NCBI GenBank assembly: GCA_002427745.1
Contig: DIYF01000116.1
Location: 18,598-82,597, forward strand
DNA length: 64,000 nucleotides
Source of the DNA: Roseivirga sp. UBA6061
GTDB taxonomy: Bacteria > Bacteroidota > Bacteroidia > Cytophagales > Cyclobacteriaceae
Direction: 5' to 3'
Positions 43,221-52,782 of this stretch are shown here, piece after piece. The stretch's first letter is position 1; every line of letters begins with the position of its first letter. Below the pieces are notes generated by a model, which was not told the origin of the DNA, ran no database searches, and saw nothing but the letters and a program-made list of their open reading frames with translations. The translations under genes were made by a program, and so were the position numbers.

Positions 43221-44227
43221 TGAACAAACTCTCAGTAGTAATACTCAACTACAACGGTCGGGACTTCCTGAAGCAATTTCTCCCGGGTGTTGTCAAACAT
43301 TCATTGCCCCATGAGGTAATCGTGGTGGACAATGCGTCTACAGACGATTCTGTTGATTTTTTGACATCGCATCACCCTGAGGTCAAACTGATGTGCTTTG
43401 ATCAGAATTTCGGGTTCTCCGGTGGTTATAACGAAGCGATCAGGCTTATCGAATCAGAGTATATCGTATTGCTAAACTCTGATGTGGAAGTAACCGCAGG
43501 CTGGATACCTCCTATTCTGGACATACTGGAAAGTGACACCAATCTGGCTGCAGCGCAGCCTAAAATCATGGACTTTAAGAAAAAGACCCATTTTGAGTAT
43601 GCTGGTGGCGCGGGCGGCTACCTGGACACCCTGGCCTTTCCTTTTTGTCGTGGCAGGGTGTTTCATACCATAGAAGAAGATAAGGGCCAATACGATGACT
43701 CGCGGGATGTTTTCTGGGCATCAGGGAGTTGCCTCTTTGTGCGCAGAGATGCCTACCTGGAAGCCGGTGGACTGGATGAAGACTTTTTTGCCCACATGGA
43801 GGAGATTGACCTTTGCTGGCGATTATGGAACCTGGGCTATCGGGTAGCCATGAGTCACAAAAGCACCATTTACCATGTAGGCGGTGGTACACTAGACAAA
43901 TCTCATCCTCGTAAAACCTACCTCAACTTCAGGAACGGTCTGAGTCTGATGCTGAAGAACGAGCGCAGTTCACAACTGCTATGGAAGCTGCCCGTGCGCA
44001 TGCTGCTTGACTGGCTTGCGGCTGTACACTTTTCTTCTCATAGTGGTTTAAAACATGGAGCAGCCATCATCAGGGCTCACTGGCATTTCACGCTTTCGTT
44101 TGCCACCAACTATAAAAAGCGAAAGGACATAGTCCGTAAAAACACGAAAAGTCCCCGACATCAGGGACTCATTATCTGGCAATACTTTGCACTTGGTAAG
44201 AAACGCTATAACGAAATTATCCGTTAG
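43220..44227 (+). CDS. Glycosyltransferase family 2
   Basis: 335 residues. A GT-A fold with VVILNYNGRDFLKQFLP, the nucleotide-binding EVIVVDNASTDDSVDFL, LLNSDVEV as the DxD-like site, a WASGSCLFVRRDAYLEAGGLDEDFFAHMEEIDLCWRLW acceptor segment, and a C-terminal basic part. It resembles rhamnosyl- or other polysaccharide transferases (WbbL-like), so it likely adds sugars to surface glycan. Its 3' end overlaps the convergent pspC gene by 4 bp. Confidence 0.9.
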   Translation: MNKLSVVILNYNGRDFLKQFLPGVVKHSLPHEVIVVDNASTDDSVDFLTSHHPEVKLMCFDQNFGFSGGYNEAIRLIESEYIVLLNSDVEVTAGWIPPILDILESDTNLAAAQPKIMDFKKKTHFEYAGGAGGYLDTLAFPFCRGRVFHTIEEDKGQYDDSRDVFWASGSCLFVRRDAYLEAGGLDEDFFAHMEEIDLCWRLWNLGYRVAMSHKSTIYHVGGGTLDKSHPRKTYLNFRNGLSLMLKNERSSQLLWKLPVRMLLDWLAAVHFSSHSGLKHGAAIIRAHWHFTLSFATNYKKRKDIVRKNTKSPRHQGLIIWQYFALGKKRYNEIIR

Positions 44228-44442
44228 TTGTACCAGACCGGATTTTGTCTGCGTCTCAGATGTTGACGAATGTTAATCACCCAGGCCAGGGCCAGGTAAA
44301 TGATTACAGGAGATCCAAACGTCAGGAAAGACGCGTATATAAAAAACAACCGGATGCTGGAAGTAGAAAAACTAAGCTTCTCTCCAAGCTTAGTACAGAC
44401 ACCGAAGGCCTGACTTTCAAAAAACCGCTGTATTCTCTCCAT
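44224..44442 (-). CDS. PspC-domain membrane protein
   Basis: 72 residues. A short N-terminal helix leads to GVCTKLGEKLSFSTSSIRLFFIYASFLTFGSPVIIYLALAWVI, the PspC domain with one long membrane helix. PspC proteins sense or buffer membrane stress in phage-shock systems. A hairpin with a T-run lies inside the coding sequence (44367-44394). Confidence 0.88.
   Translation of the reverse strand: MERIQRFFESQAFGVCTKLGEKLSFSTSSIRLFFIYASFLTFGSPVIIYLALAWVINIRQHLRRRQNPVWYN
44367..44394 (-). terminator. Terminator-like hairpin inside pspC
   Basis: ACTAAGCTT (44371-44379) and AAGCTTAGT (44386-44394) form a perfect 9-bp stem with a six-base loop, followed on the minus strand by five T (44367-44371). It falls about 50 bases into the pspC gene, encoding TKLGEKLSF, and may reduce transcription of the rest. 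Confidence 0.4.
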
Positions 44443-44570
44443 TGGGCAATTATTGAGACAAAATTACGAAAGAATTTATTAATCGTTACAGTCGGAATAT
44501 ACTAAAATTTTCTTAAACTTGCACTCTGTTTGAATTAGGCAAAACGGTATAAAAAACAATCAAAATCCCT

Positions 44571-46376
44571 ATGAAAACCCAAACCTCGAAATTACTCTTC
44601 CCCTTATTGATACTTGGCGTGTTGTCAATGACCGGATGTGCTTTAGGCCAGATGGTCAAAGCGGCTAAAGAAAATAAACTCACGGTGGAGCCTTCACCGC
44701 TTGAGGTACATGCCGACAAAGTGACTTTTACCATGTCAGCCACACTTCCTCCAAAATTGTTGAAGCCTAAGAAAGTGTTTACTATCAGCACTTACTACCG
44801 TTACGGTACAAATGAGCAACAACTGGCGGATGTAGAGTTCAGAGCTGATGACTATCCAAACTCCAACACTGAAGCCACTGAGGTGTCTCAGGAGTATTCT
44901 TTTCCTTTCAAGCCAGGTATGGAAAGAGGAAATATTGAGATTCAGGGTAAAGCATCTAATCCTAAGAACGGTGCCTACAGAGAAACTGAAAGACTTGGCA
45001 TTGCTGAAGGTCTGATCACAACTTCTACACTGGTTCAGCCTTCTTATGCTGCTGCTTATGCAGACCACGGCTACAATGATCAGGAAGAACTGATCCCTAC
45101 CAATGTTTCTTTCAAATTCGATCAGGGAAAATCAGTATTCAAAAAATCTGAGATCGAAGGTACTGAAGGAACGCGTTTTGCTGCTTTCATCGCAGAAAAG
45201 AACGTAACCAGAACTGTAACTATCATTGGTTCTCACTCTCCTGAAGGTAAAGACAGAATTAACTCTGAACTGGCTCAGGAAAGAGCTGCGGCTATCGAAA
45301 CCTGGTACAGAGAGCAGATGGATAAATATGATTACCAGGACATGGCTGGTCAGATCAGATTCATTCAGAAGCCTGTAATTGATGACTGGACTGAGTTCAA
45401 GTCTATGCTTGCCAGCTCTGACCTTACTTCAGCTCAGAAGTCTGAGTACAATAACATCATCAACGGAACAGGTTCTTTTGAGCAAAAAGAAAAGCAGCTC
45501 CAGAAGCTGAGCACTTACAAAAAAGTGTTTGATGAAATCTACCCTGAGTTAAGAACTGCTAAAACAGAAGTATTAACTGTTAAGCCTAAGAAAACTCCTG
45601 AGCAAATCGCCAACCTGGCACTGCAAATTGCTAACGGCAGAACTTCTGCTGACCAGCTTTCTGTTGAAGAGATGGCTTACGCTGCTGCTAAAAACCCTTC
45701 TTTGGAAGAAAAGAAAAAGATTTACGAAGCTGCGGCTAAGAAAAACGATACCTGGGTTATCCACAACAACCTGGGTGCTGTAAACCTGGAAATGGCTATG
45801 CAGGCCAATGCACGTGGTCAGAGAAACCTGATCTCTACTGCCCTGAATCACTTCCAGATTTCTAACCAGAAAAAAGCTAATGTAGAAGCACAGGCCAACA
45901 TCGGTATGGCACTGGCTATGCAGGCTCAGTCTTCTCCTGACTTGTTGCCGGAAGCACTTGCTGCTCTTGACAAAGCGCTGGGTATGAACCCGGGTAACGA
46001 TGTACGTCAGGGAGTAAGCGGAGCTAAAGGTTATATCCAAATCAGACAAGCTGATTACAGTGGTGCTGTTTCTACCCTGGGTAGAGCGGGTGACGCTTCT
46101 GTAGATCAGTACAACAAAGGTCTTGCTCAGCTGTTGAACAAAGATTTCAGAAATGCACAAACTACACTGGAGTCAGTAATTGGTGCTGACAGAGGTTATG
46201 TTTGGGCTCACTATGTAGCTGCTGTAGCTGCTGCCAGACAAGAAAACGAGAACAAGGTAATTGAGCACCTCAGAAACGCTGTGAATGCTGATTCAAGCCT
46301 GAAGCAAAAAGCTTTGAACGATCTTGAATTCAGAACTTTCTCTGGTTCTCAGGCCTTCATTGACCTGCTGAAATAA
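44571..46376 (+). CDS. Lipoprotein with OmpA-like domain and TPR repeats
   Basis: 601 residues. Lipobox MTGC gives a lipidated Cys at ~24. An immunoglobulin-like beta part (~35-165), an OmpA-like segment (NVSFKFDQGKSVFKKSEIEG...IIGSHSPEGKDRINSELAQERAAAIETWY, ~178-265), and TPR-like helices (~390-595) follow. Codon use is strongly biased (GCT, TCT, AGA, CTG, AAC) compared with neighbours, which suggests high expression. Likely a major outer-membrane-linked protein; OmpA domain suggests peptidoglycan binding, TPRs suggest protein assembly. Confidence 0.8.
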   Translation: MKTQTSKLLFPLLILGVLSMTGCALGQMVKAAKENKLTVEPSPLEVHADKVTFTMSATLPPKLLKPKKVFTISTYYRYGTNEQQLADVEFRADDYPNSNTEATEVSQEYSFPFKPGMERGNIEIQGKASNPKNGAYRETERLGIAEGLITTSTLVQPSYAAAYADHGYNDQEELIPTNVSFKFDQGKSVFKKSEIEGTEGTRFAAFIAEKNVTRTVTIIGSHSPEGKDRINSELAQERAAAIETWYREQMDKYDYQDMAGQIRFIQKPVIDDWTEFKSMLASSDLTSAQKSEYNNIINGTGSFEQKEKQLQKLSTYKKVFDEIYPELRTAKTEVLTVKPKKTPEQIANLALQIANGRTSADQLSVEEMAYAAAKNPSLEEKKKIYEAAAKKNDTWVIHNNLGAVNLEMAMQANARGQRNLISTALNHFQISNQKKANVEAQANIGMALAMQAQSSPDLLPEALAALDKALGMNPGNDVRQGVSGAKGYIQIRQADYSGAVSTLGRAGDASVDQYNKGLAQLLNKDFRNAQTTLESVIGADRGYVWAHYVAAVAAARQENENKVIEHLRNAVNADSSLKQKALNDLEFRTFSGSQAFIDLLK

Positions 46377-46396
46377 GCATTAAAAGAATTGACCAG

Positions 46397-46430
46397 AAAA
46401 GGCTTTCATCTGCGGATGAAAGCCTTTTTT
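46397..46430 (+). terminator. Intrinsic terminator of the OmpA/TPR lipoprotein gene
   Basis: A 14-bp stem (AAAAGGCTTTCATC at 46397-46410 with GATGAAAGCCTTTT from 46415) and a T-run to 46430, 20 bp after the stop. It is the strongest terminator in the window. Confidence 0.92.
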
Positions 46431-46482
46431 ATTTAGTCCCTATTTCGCATAAAAGTTGTTTTGCGAATGCCTTGCTAATGAT

Positions 46483-46490
46483 TATTTTTA
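46483..46490 (+). promoter_or_regulatory. Candidate promoter of pdhB
   Basis: TATTTTTA matches seven of the positions of TAnnTTTG, with a TTG at 46461-46463, 19 bp upstream. It lies 22 bp before the pdhB ATG. Confidence 0.4.
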
Positions 46491-46512
46491 CGGCCTTTAA
46501 ACGGAACGCGCA

Positions 46513-47490
46513 ATGAGAGTAATTCAATTCAGAGAAGCCCTGAGAGAAGCCATGTCAGAAGAAATGAGAAGAGATGATAAGATCTTTCTCATGGGCGAAG
46601 AAGTAGCAGAGTACAATGGTGCCTATAAGGTAAGCCAGGGTATGCTGGATGAGTTCGGAGCAGAAAGGGTTATTGATACTCCTATCGCTGAGTTAGGCTT
46701 TGCCGGTATCGGTGTGGGTGCCGCCATGAACGGCCTTCGCCCTATCATCGAATTCATGACCTTCAACTTCTCATTGGTTGCGATTGACCAGGTGATCAAC
46801 TCTGCAGCCAAAATGATGTCTATGTCTGGCGGACAGTTCCCTATGCCTATCGTATTCCGGGGTCCTACCGGTAACGCGGGTATGTTGAGCTCCCAGCATT
46901 CGCAGAACTTTGAAAACTGGTATGCCAATACTCCCGGATTAAAAGTGGTAGTTCCTTCTAACCCTTACGATGCCAAAGGCCTGCTGAAATCTGCTATCCG
47001 CGATCACGATCCGGTTATTTTCATGGAGTCAGAACTGATGTACGGAGATAAAGGTGAGGTACCTGAAGGCGAATACCTGCTCCCGATCGGTCAGGCGCAT
47101 GTGGTTAAAGAAGGTACCGATGTTACCCTCGTGTCTTTCGGTAAAATGATGAAGATCGTCAATGAGGCAGCAGACGAGCTCGCGAAAAACGGGGTAAGTG
47201 CTGAGGTGATTGACCTGCGCTCTGTAAGACCTATTGACTACCCTACTATCATTGAATCTGTAAAGAAAACGAACAGACTGGTGATTGTGGAAGAAGCATG
47301 GCCACTCTCATCCCTGGCTACGGATATCAGCTTCAATGTGCAGAGAGATGCCTTTGATTACCTGGATGCCCCAATCAGAAGAGTAAACAGCATGGATTTA
47401 CCATTGCCATATGCTCCTACCCTGATAGAGGCGATTCTGCCAAATGTAAAAAGAACACTGGCTGCCGTTGATTCGGTGATGTACAGATAA
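46513..47490 (+). CDS. pdhB: Pyruvate dehydrogenase E1 component, beta subunit
   Basis: 325 residues. Transketolase-like pyrimidine-binding domain ~1-190 (FREALREAMSEEMRRDDKIFLMGEEVAEYNGAYKVSQGM, IAELGFAGIGVGAAMNGLRPI) and C-terminal transketolase domain ~200-325 (VTLVSFGKMMKIV, IDLRSVRPIDYPTIIESVKKTNRLVIVEEAWP). With PdhA it decarboxylates pyruvate and acetylates the lipoyl group of E2. As in many Bacteroidota, pdhA is not adjacent. Confidence 0.95.
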   Translation: MRVIQFREALREAMSEEMRRDDKIFLMGEEVAEYNGAYKVSQGMLDEFGAERVIDTPIAELGFAGIGVGAAMNGLRPIIEFMTFNFSLVAIDQVINSAAKMMSMSGGQFPMPIVFRGPTGNAGMLSSQHSQNFENWYANTPGLKVVVPSNPYDAKGLLKSAIRDHDPVIFMESELMYGDKGEVPEGEYLLPIGQAHVVKEGTDVTLVSFGKMMKIVNEAADELAKNGVSAEVIDLRSVRPIDYPTIIESVKKTNRLVIVEEAWPLSSLATDISFNVQRDAFDYLDAPIRRVNSMDLPLPYAPTLIEAILPNVKRTLAAVDSVMYR

Positions 47491-47549
47491 AAATATCAGC
47501 CCATGGCTAAAAATCCGGATCAGTTGATTAGGATTTTTCTTTTCCAGCT

Positions 47550-48047
47550 ATGTCCAGAATTATTGTCATCGGAGGAGTAAGCAGATCGGGAAAAACCAGT
47601 CTGGCACTGTGGCTTCATCAAAAGCTCCCCAAAAGTATGGTTCTGAGCCAGGACGACTTCGTGCTGCCCGAGGAACACATCCCCCAAATAAAAGATCGAA
47701 CTGACTGGGAACACCCCGATTCCATCAACTGGCCTGCCTGGCAAAAAGCGATAGACAGTAATCAGGAAGATTGTGACTACCTGATCCTGGAAGGTCTCTT
47801 TGCCTTTCAGCCAATGGCCAAAACCACTAAGGCTAGCCATCAATACTACCTTAGCATGGAAAAAGACGCCTTTATCGCGGAACGTAAGCGAGAACAAAGA
47901 TGGGGTTTCGAGCCACTTTGGTTTATCGAGCATGTATGGGAAAGCCACTTCACTCATGGTCTGCCGGATGAACCGGAGAAGACCCGGAAATACCACAATA
48001 TCCGCCAACAGGACTACCCTGCCATTCTTGATCAGATAACAAGTTAA
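47550..48047 (+). CDS. P-loop nucleoside/NRK-like kinase
   Basis: 165 residues. Walker A GGVSRSGKTSLA at ~8-19, VLSQDDFVLPEEHIP as the nucleoside/acceptor segment with a DD pair, and a lid with KREQRW. The layout resembles uridine kinase and nicotinamide riboside kinase (NRK1), but the length is short and the exact substrate cannot be told. It lies 59 bp after pdhB on the same strand. Confidence 0.72.
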   Translation: MSRIIVIGGVSRSGKTSLALWLHQKLPKSMVLSQDDFVLPEEHIPQIKDRTDWEHPDSINWPAWQKAIDSNQEDCDYLILEGLFAFQPMAKTTKASHQYYLSMEKDAFIAERKREQRWGFEPLWFIEHVWESHFTHGLPDEPEKTRKYHNIRQQDYPAILDQITS

Positions 48048-48104
48048 ACTAAAGTCTTGGGAGTTTAGTTTTTAAGCACTAGATTAACGAAGAAATTAGT
48101 TCAT

Positions 48105-48836
48105 ATGAAGTCGCTCACCTCTCTCCTGCTGATAGCTCTACTGATCGTATCCGGTTGCAAACCACCCGAAAAAGAAGAAGTTCAGGAGCCTGTGGCTGTC
48201 GCAGAGCCTGAAGAGCCTCAAACCTATGTGAATTCACGCATACCCGATTACCAATTCTCCATTGGCGACTTTCAGATCAATGAGAAGCTCGAGAATCTGG
48301 ACCTGAAGGCCTTCTCTCACTTTGGCGAGTTCTATACAGAGGATTTCAGCATCTACCGGCTCAATCGCATCGATTACCTTGCAGAGGCTCACTTTATAGA
48401 CGACATCAATCTTTTCTTCATTGATTCAGTTCTGGTCAAGGTACAGGCCTTTCTGAGGGTTGACCGTACCAATGACTTTCTGGGTAAGTACGGCCGCGCA
48501 AAAATCTACGTAAGTGACTACAGCAATAAGAAGCTACTGGAAACCGAGAGCGTGCTTACCAAGGTCAATGGGAAAACACGCATCAATGAAAAGCTGAATC
48601 AGTACACCCTCAAGTGGGTGCGTGAGGAGCTTGATATCTCTTACCAGGTAAATAAAAAGGCCGATACGGCCGCCTTTAAGGGCAAGGAGTACTCAAACAT
48701 GAAGCTGGCTTCAGGTGATCAGTACAGATACAAGCTCACCTTCCAGAGTCGTGATTTTGAAAACCAGATGGCCTGGGTTAAATGGGAATCTTATAAGGAA
48801 TCCAGAGGTCTGAAGGCTACTCCTCCCTCAGATTAA
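48105..48836 (+). CDS. Lipoprotein of unknown function
   Basis: 243 residues. A lipoprotein signal with IVSGC (Cys ~18), then a Glu/Pro-rich linker (KPPEKEEVQEPVAVAEPEEPQ) and an alpha/beta globular domain of ~190 residues without recognised family. It has alternating strands and helices (AHFIDDINLFFIDSVLVKVQAFL). Its last 4 bp overlap the convergent ffh gene. Confidence 0.72.
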   Translation: MKSLTSLLLIALLIVSGCKPPEKEEVQEPVAVAEPEEPQTYVNSRIPDYQFSIGDFQINEKLENLDLKAFSHFGEFYTEDFSIYRLNRIDYLAEAHFIDDINLFFIDSVLVKVQAFLRVDRTNDFLGKYGRAKIYVSDYSNKKLLETESVLTKVNGKTRINEKLNQYTLKWVREELDISYQVNKKADTAAFKGKEYSNMKLASGDQYRYKLTFQSRDFENQMAWVKWESYKESRGLKATPPSD

Positions 48837-50167
48837 CGTCTGCGCATATTGCCGAGTCCGGCCAGAGCACGCTTACCGCCTCCCATCTTATTCATAGCCT
48901 TCATCATTTTGCGCATGTCGGCAAACTGCTTCATCAGGTTGTTTACCTGCTGAATGGATGTACCACTACCATCCGCTATACGCTTTCTACGGCTTCCGTT
49001 AATGAGTTCGGGGTTGGCTCTTTCCTGTAGGGTCATAGAGCGAATAATGGCCTCAATCGGCTTGAAGGAATCATCATCAATATCCATCCCCTTCATGGCC
49101 TTGCCCATTCCCGGGATCATGCCGATCAGATCTTTGATATTACCCATCTTTTTGATCTGTTCAAGCTGAGAGAGGAAGTCGTCAAAATCGAACTTGTTCT
49201 GACGGATCTTTTTATTCAGCTTCTTGGCCTCTTCTTCATCGAAGCTCTGCTGTGCTTTTTCTACCAGAGACACCACATCGCCCATACCGAGAATCCGGTT
49301 GGCCATCCGGTCAGGATGGAAAACGTCAATCGCTTCCATTTTCTCACCGGTCGAGATAAACTTGATAGGCTTCTCTACTACAGTTCGGATAGAAAGTGCC
49401 GCACCACCCCGCGTATCACCATCGAGCTTGGTAAGCACCACTCCGTCAAAATCGAGGCGCTCGTTGAAGGTCTTGGCTGTATTTACTGCATCCTGACCTG
49501 TCATAGAATCTACCACAAACAGGGTCTCGGTAGGATTAAGGGCATTTTTCAGGCTCTCAATCTCCTGCATCATGGTTTCGTCTACCGCCAGGCGACCGGC
49601 TGTATCCACGATGACTATTTTCTTACCAATCGCCTTGGCATGCTTGATGGCATTGCTGGCAATTTCAAGGGCATTCTTGTTCTCAGGCTCAGCATACACT
49701 TCCACACCTACCTGCTCTCCCAGTACTTTCAACTGGTCAATCGCGGCAGGTCTGTAGATATCACAGGCAGTCAGCAATACCTGACGCCCCTGAGACTTGA
49801 GCATTTTTGCCAGCTTACCGGAGAAAGTCGTCTTACCAGAACCCTGCAAACCAGAGATCAGCACAACCGCGGGATCACCCTGAACGGAAAAGTCTGCCTT
49901 TCGCTCGCCCATCATACGGGTAAGCTCTTCACTGACAATTTTAATCAGCAACTGTCCGGGAGAAACAGAAATCAATACATCGCGTCCCAGGGCTTCCTGC
50001 TTGATGCGATCCGTCACATCCTTGGCCACCTTGTAGTTCACATCCGCATCAATCAGGGCTCTTCTGATCTCTTTGACCGTGGAGGCCACGTTGATTTCAG
50101 TAATTTTCCCTTGTCCCTTGAGCGTCTTGAACGCTCTGTCCAGCTTCCCGCTTAAATTCTCGAACAT
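48833..50167 (-). CDS. ffh: Signal recognition particle protein Ffh
   Basis: 444 residues from ATG at 50167; the frame extends upstream to 50191 but MFENLSGKLDRAFKTLKG is the standard start. The N domain (~1-85), the G domain with GLQGSGKTTFSGKLAK (~105), DTAGRL and TKLDGDTRGGAALS, and the Met-rich M domain (IPGMGKAMKGMDIDDD onward) are complete. It binds signal sequences of membrane proteins with 4.5S RNA and delivers ribosomes to FtsY. It ends with the flexible GGGKRALAGLGNMRRR tail. Confidence 0.97.
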   Translation of the reverse strand: MFENLSGKLDRAFKTLKGQGKITEINVASTVKEIRRALIDADVNYKVAKDVTDRIKQEALGRDVLISVSPGQLLIKIVSEELTRMMGERKADFSVQGDPAVVLISGLQGSGKTTFSGKLAKMLKSQGRQVLLTACDIYRPAAIDQLKVLGEQVGVEVYAEPENKNALEIASNAIKHAKAIGKKIVIVDTAGRLAVDETMMQEIESLKNALNPTETLFVVDSMTGQDAVNTAKTFNERLDFDGVVLTKLDGDTRGGAALSIRTVVEKPIKFISTGEKMEAIDVFHPDRMANRILGMGDVVSLVEKAQQSFDEEEAKKLNKKIRQNKFDFDDFLSQLEQIKKMGNIKDLIGMIPGMGKAMKGMDIDDDSFKPIEAIIRSMTLQERANPELINGSRRKRIADGSGTSIQQVNNLMKQFADMRKMMKAMNKMGGGKRALAGLGNMRRR

Positions 50168-50316
50168 ATTCGCCTTATTTTGAGCTTGCAAAAATAGCCA
50201 AAAATCTCTTCTTTGAAAGATACATCCCCCTCTATTCCGCTGGCAAAAAAAGAATGTAAGCCTTTCTTAATCCATGCCTAATCAACATATTGGCAGTTCT
50301 TTTGATTTGACCCGTT

Positions 50317-52776
50317 ATGAGGAAATTCGACTTCAAAAAAGACATCCTTCCACACCTGATTGCCATTGCTGTTTTCCTGGTGCTTACCGTCTTCTTTTTC
50401 CAACCAGTTTTCTTCGAGGGAAAGACCCTTTCTCAGAGCGACATTCTGCAATGGGAAGGTAGTGCCAAAGAGCTGATCGACTACCGGGCAGAGACCGGAG
50501 AAGAAGGCCTGTGGACGAACTCCATTTTCGGAGGAATGCCCGCCTATCTGGTAGATGTTAAATGGGGAAATCAACTTATCAAGGGACTTCATGCCGTGGT
50601 TACCCTTGGTCTGCCTCACCCGGTGCGTATCATCTTTTTGTGCATGCTGAGCTTTTATATCATGCTCCTGTGCTTCAAAGTCAGGCCGTATGTGGCCATT
50701 ATGGGCGCCATTGCTTTTGCCTTCTCTTCCTATCAGATCATAGGGCTTGATGCAGGGCATAATGCCAGGATCTCAGCCATATCCTTTATGCCCATGGTAC
50801 TGGGAGCGATTCATCTGTGCTTTACAGGAAACAGATGGCTTGGGGCCAGTCTGACCACACTGGCACTGGCTATGCATATGCGGGTCAATCACTTGCAGAT
50901 CACCTACTACCTGGCCTTTGTGGTGGCCCTTTACGGACTCGTACAACTGATATATGCTTATAAAGAGGGAAACCTCAAAGATTTCGGGCAACGACTGGCT
51001 CTGTTAGTAGCTGCAGCCCTGCTGGCTGTGGGTACCTTTTTCGGTCAGTTTTATACCACTTATGAGTTTGGTAAATACTCCAACCGGGGACAGTCAGAAC
51101 TGACCCAACAAACAGATGAAGAACTGAATAAGGACGGGCTCGGCAAAACCTACGCCTTTCAATACAGTAATGGCATCTGGGACCCCATGTCTCTTTTTAT
51201 ACCCAATGTACTGGGGGGGAATGCTACACTCGATATAGATTCAAATGTAGCGGACGAGCTTCAGAAAATAGGTGCCACTCAGGCTCAGATAATGCAGCAA
51301 TTAGGCAGCATGGGAGGTCTGGCCTATTGGGGTCAGGAAACTGCCACCACCTATTATGCAGGGGCGATTATGGTATTCCTTTTTGTGGTGGGCATACTCT
51401 TTGCCGAACGTAAGTATGTTATCTGGATTGTGGCTGTAGTGATACTCGGTATACTATTGAGCTATGGTCGTAACCTGAGCAGCCTTAACTATTTCCTTTT
51501 CGACTATTTTCCTGGTTATAACAAATTCCGATCTGTCACTTTTACCATAGTCCTTCCCGTTTTCGGTATTGGGCTGCTGGGCATGCTGGGGCTGGAGAAA
51601 TTACTACAAACCAAACCTGGTAAGGCAGAGAGAAAGAAACTGTTGATCGCGCTGGGCTCCACAGCCGGGCTGGCCTTACTTCTTATCGTGTTTGCAGGAG
51701 TCTTTGGCTTCAAAGGAAGAGCCTTTGATCCAAACTGGCCTGACTGGCTGAAGGACGGCCTTATCGCAGACAGAAAAGCCTTCCTGAGAGCTGATGCTTT
51801 CAGAACCTTTCTCTTTATCGTGCTATTCGCGGTAGTTTATTATCTGCACTCCATAGAAAAGCTATCTAAAACCATTGTATACACCCTGTTTATTCTGCTT
51901 GTGACGATTGATGTGGTGGGTGTGGCTCAGCGTTTTATGGACGACAGACGCTTTCAACGTGCTCCTGCCACTCAGTATTTCACAGAATACCCGGGAGATC
52001 AGTATATCAAACAGAACAAAATACCAGGCGACAGAGTGATAGACCTGTCAACTTCAATTTTCTACGATGCCAGGGCCTCCTATCATCATTCTTCTATCAA
52101 CGGCTACAATGGTGCCCGGATCAGAAGGTTCCAGGAACTGCTCGATCAGTACCTGATGATGGAGTACAGCCTGATGAAGCAGACAGCCCAGAGCGGCAGC
52201 AATGCCTTTGGCAATATTCCTTTGATGAATATGCTGAATGCCAAATTTGCGATAGCCAACCCGACAGACCCCAGAGGTATACTGACAAACAATCAGGCCA
52301 ATGGAGCTGCCTGGTTTGTGGATGATATCATTCAGGTAAACTCTCCGGATGAGGAGTTCGGGCAAATTGCCACCCTCAACACCAAGACCTCAGCGCTGGT
52401 AGACGTATCGCAAAACACACTTTCCGGTACTGAATCAGGAGCCAACGGGGTTGTGACATTAACGGAGTACCATCCCGGCTACTGGAAATACGAATCGAGC
52501 AATGCAGAAAACGGTCTGGCGGTCTTCTCCGAGATTTACTACCCTAAGGGCTTTAAGGTAACGATAGATGGAGAACCTGCCGATATGCTTCGGGCCAATT
52601 ATATACTCCGGGCATTGGAGATTCCTGCTGGTCAGCATACCATTGAGTTCACATTTGCTCCGGCCATTTATAAAACCGGCACAGTTATCATGCAGATTTG
52701 CTCAATTCTGGCCTTGCTCTTATTCCTGGCAGCTGTGTATTTTGCGGTAAGAAAGCAACCGGAAACAGTGGCCTGA
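50317..52776 (+). CDS. YfhO-family multi-spanning membrane protein
   Basis: 819 residues with about twelve membrane segments spread over ~1-480, a large periplasmic part (~530-780) and a final helix (~785-810). The starts KFDFKKDILPHLIAI...LSQSDILQWEGSAKELIDYR and later motifs (FGGMPAYLVDVKWGN; KYSNRGQSELTQQ) match the YfhO family, GT-C-like proteins thought to decorate envelope glycans with sugars from a lipid carrier. It heads a rightward run with a GT4 transferase and a methyltransferase, which supports this role. Confidence 0.85.
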   Translation: MRKFDFKKDILPHLIAIAVFLVLTVFFFQPVFFEGKTLSQSDILQWEGSAKELIDYRAETGEEGLWTNSIFGGMPAYLVDVKWGNQLIKGLHAVVTLGLPHPVRIIFLCMLSFYIMLLCFKVRPYVAIMGAIAFAFSSYQIIGLDAGHNARISAISFMPMVLGAIHLCFTGNRWLGASLTTLALAMHMRVNHLQITYYLAFVVALYGLVQLIYAYKEGNLKDFGQRLALLVAAALLAVGTFFGQFYTTYEFGKYSNRGQSELTQQTDEELNKDGLGKTYAFQYSNGIWDPMSLFIPNVLGGNATLDIDSNVADELQKIGATQAQIMQQLGSMGGLAYWGQETATTYYAGAIMVFLFVVGILFAERKYVIWIVAVVILGILLSYGRNLSSLNYFLFDYFPGYNKFRSVTFTIVLPVFGIGLLGMLGLEKLLQTKPGKAERKKLLIALGSTAGLALLLIVFAGVFGFKGRAFDPNWPDWLKDGLIADRKAFLRADAFRTFLFIVLFAVVYYLHSIEKLSKTIVYTLFILLVTIDVVGVAQRFMDDRRFQRAPATQYFTEYPGDQYIKQNKIPGDRVIDLSTSIFYDARASYHHSSINGYNGARIRRFQELLDQYLMMEYSLMKQTAQSGSNAFGNIPLMNMLNAKFAIANPTDPRGILTNNQANGAAWFVDDIIQVNSPDEEFGQIATLNTKTSALVDVSQNTLSGTESGANGVVTLTEYHPGYWKYESSNAENGLAVFSEIYYPKGFKVTIDGEPADMLRANYILRALEIPAGQHTIEFTFAPAIYKTGTVIMQICSILALLLFLAAVYFAVRKQPETVA

Positions 52777-52782
52777 TAAGAA

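Noticed and set aside
49316..50155. Frame of 279 codons opposite ffh
   Set aside because: It is antisense to a complete ffh gene with all motifs intact.
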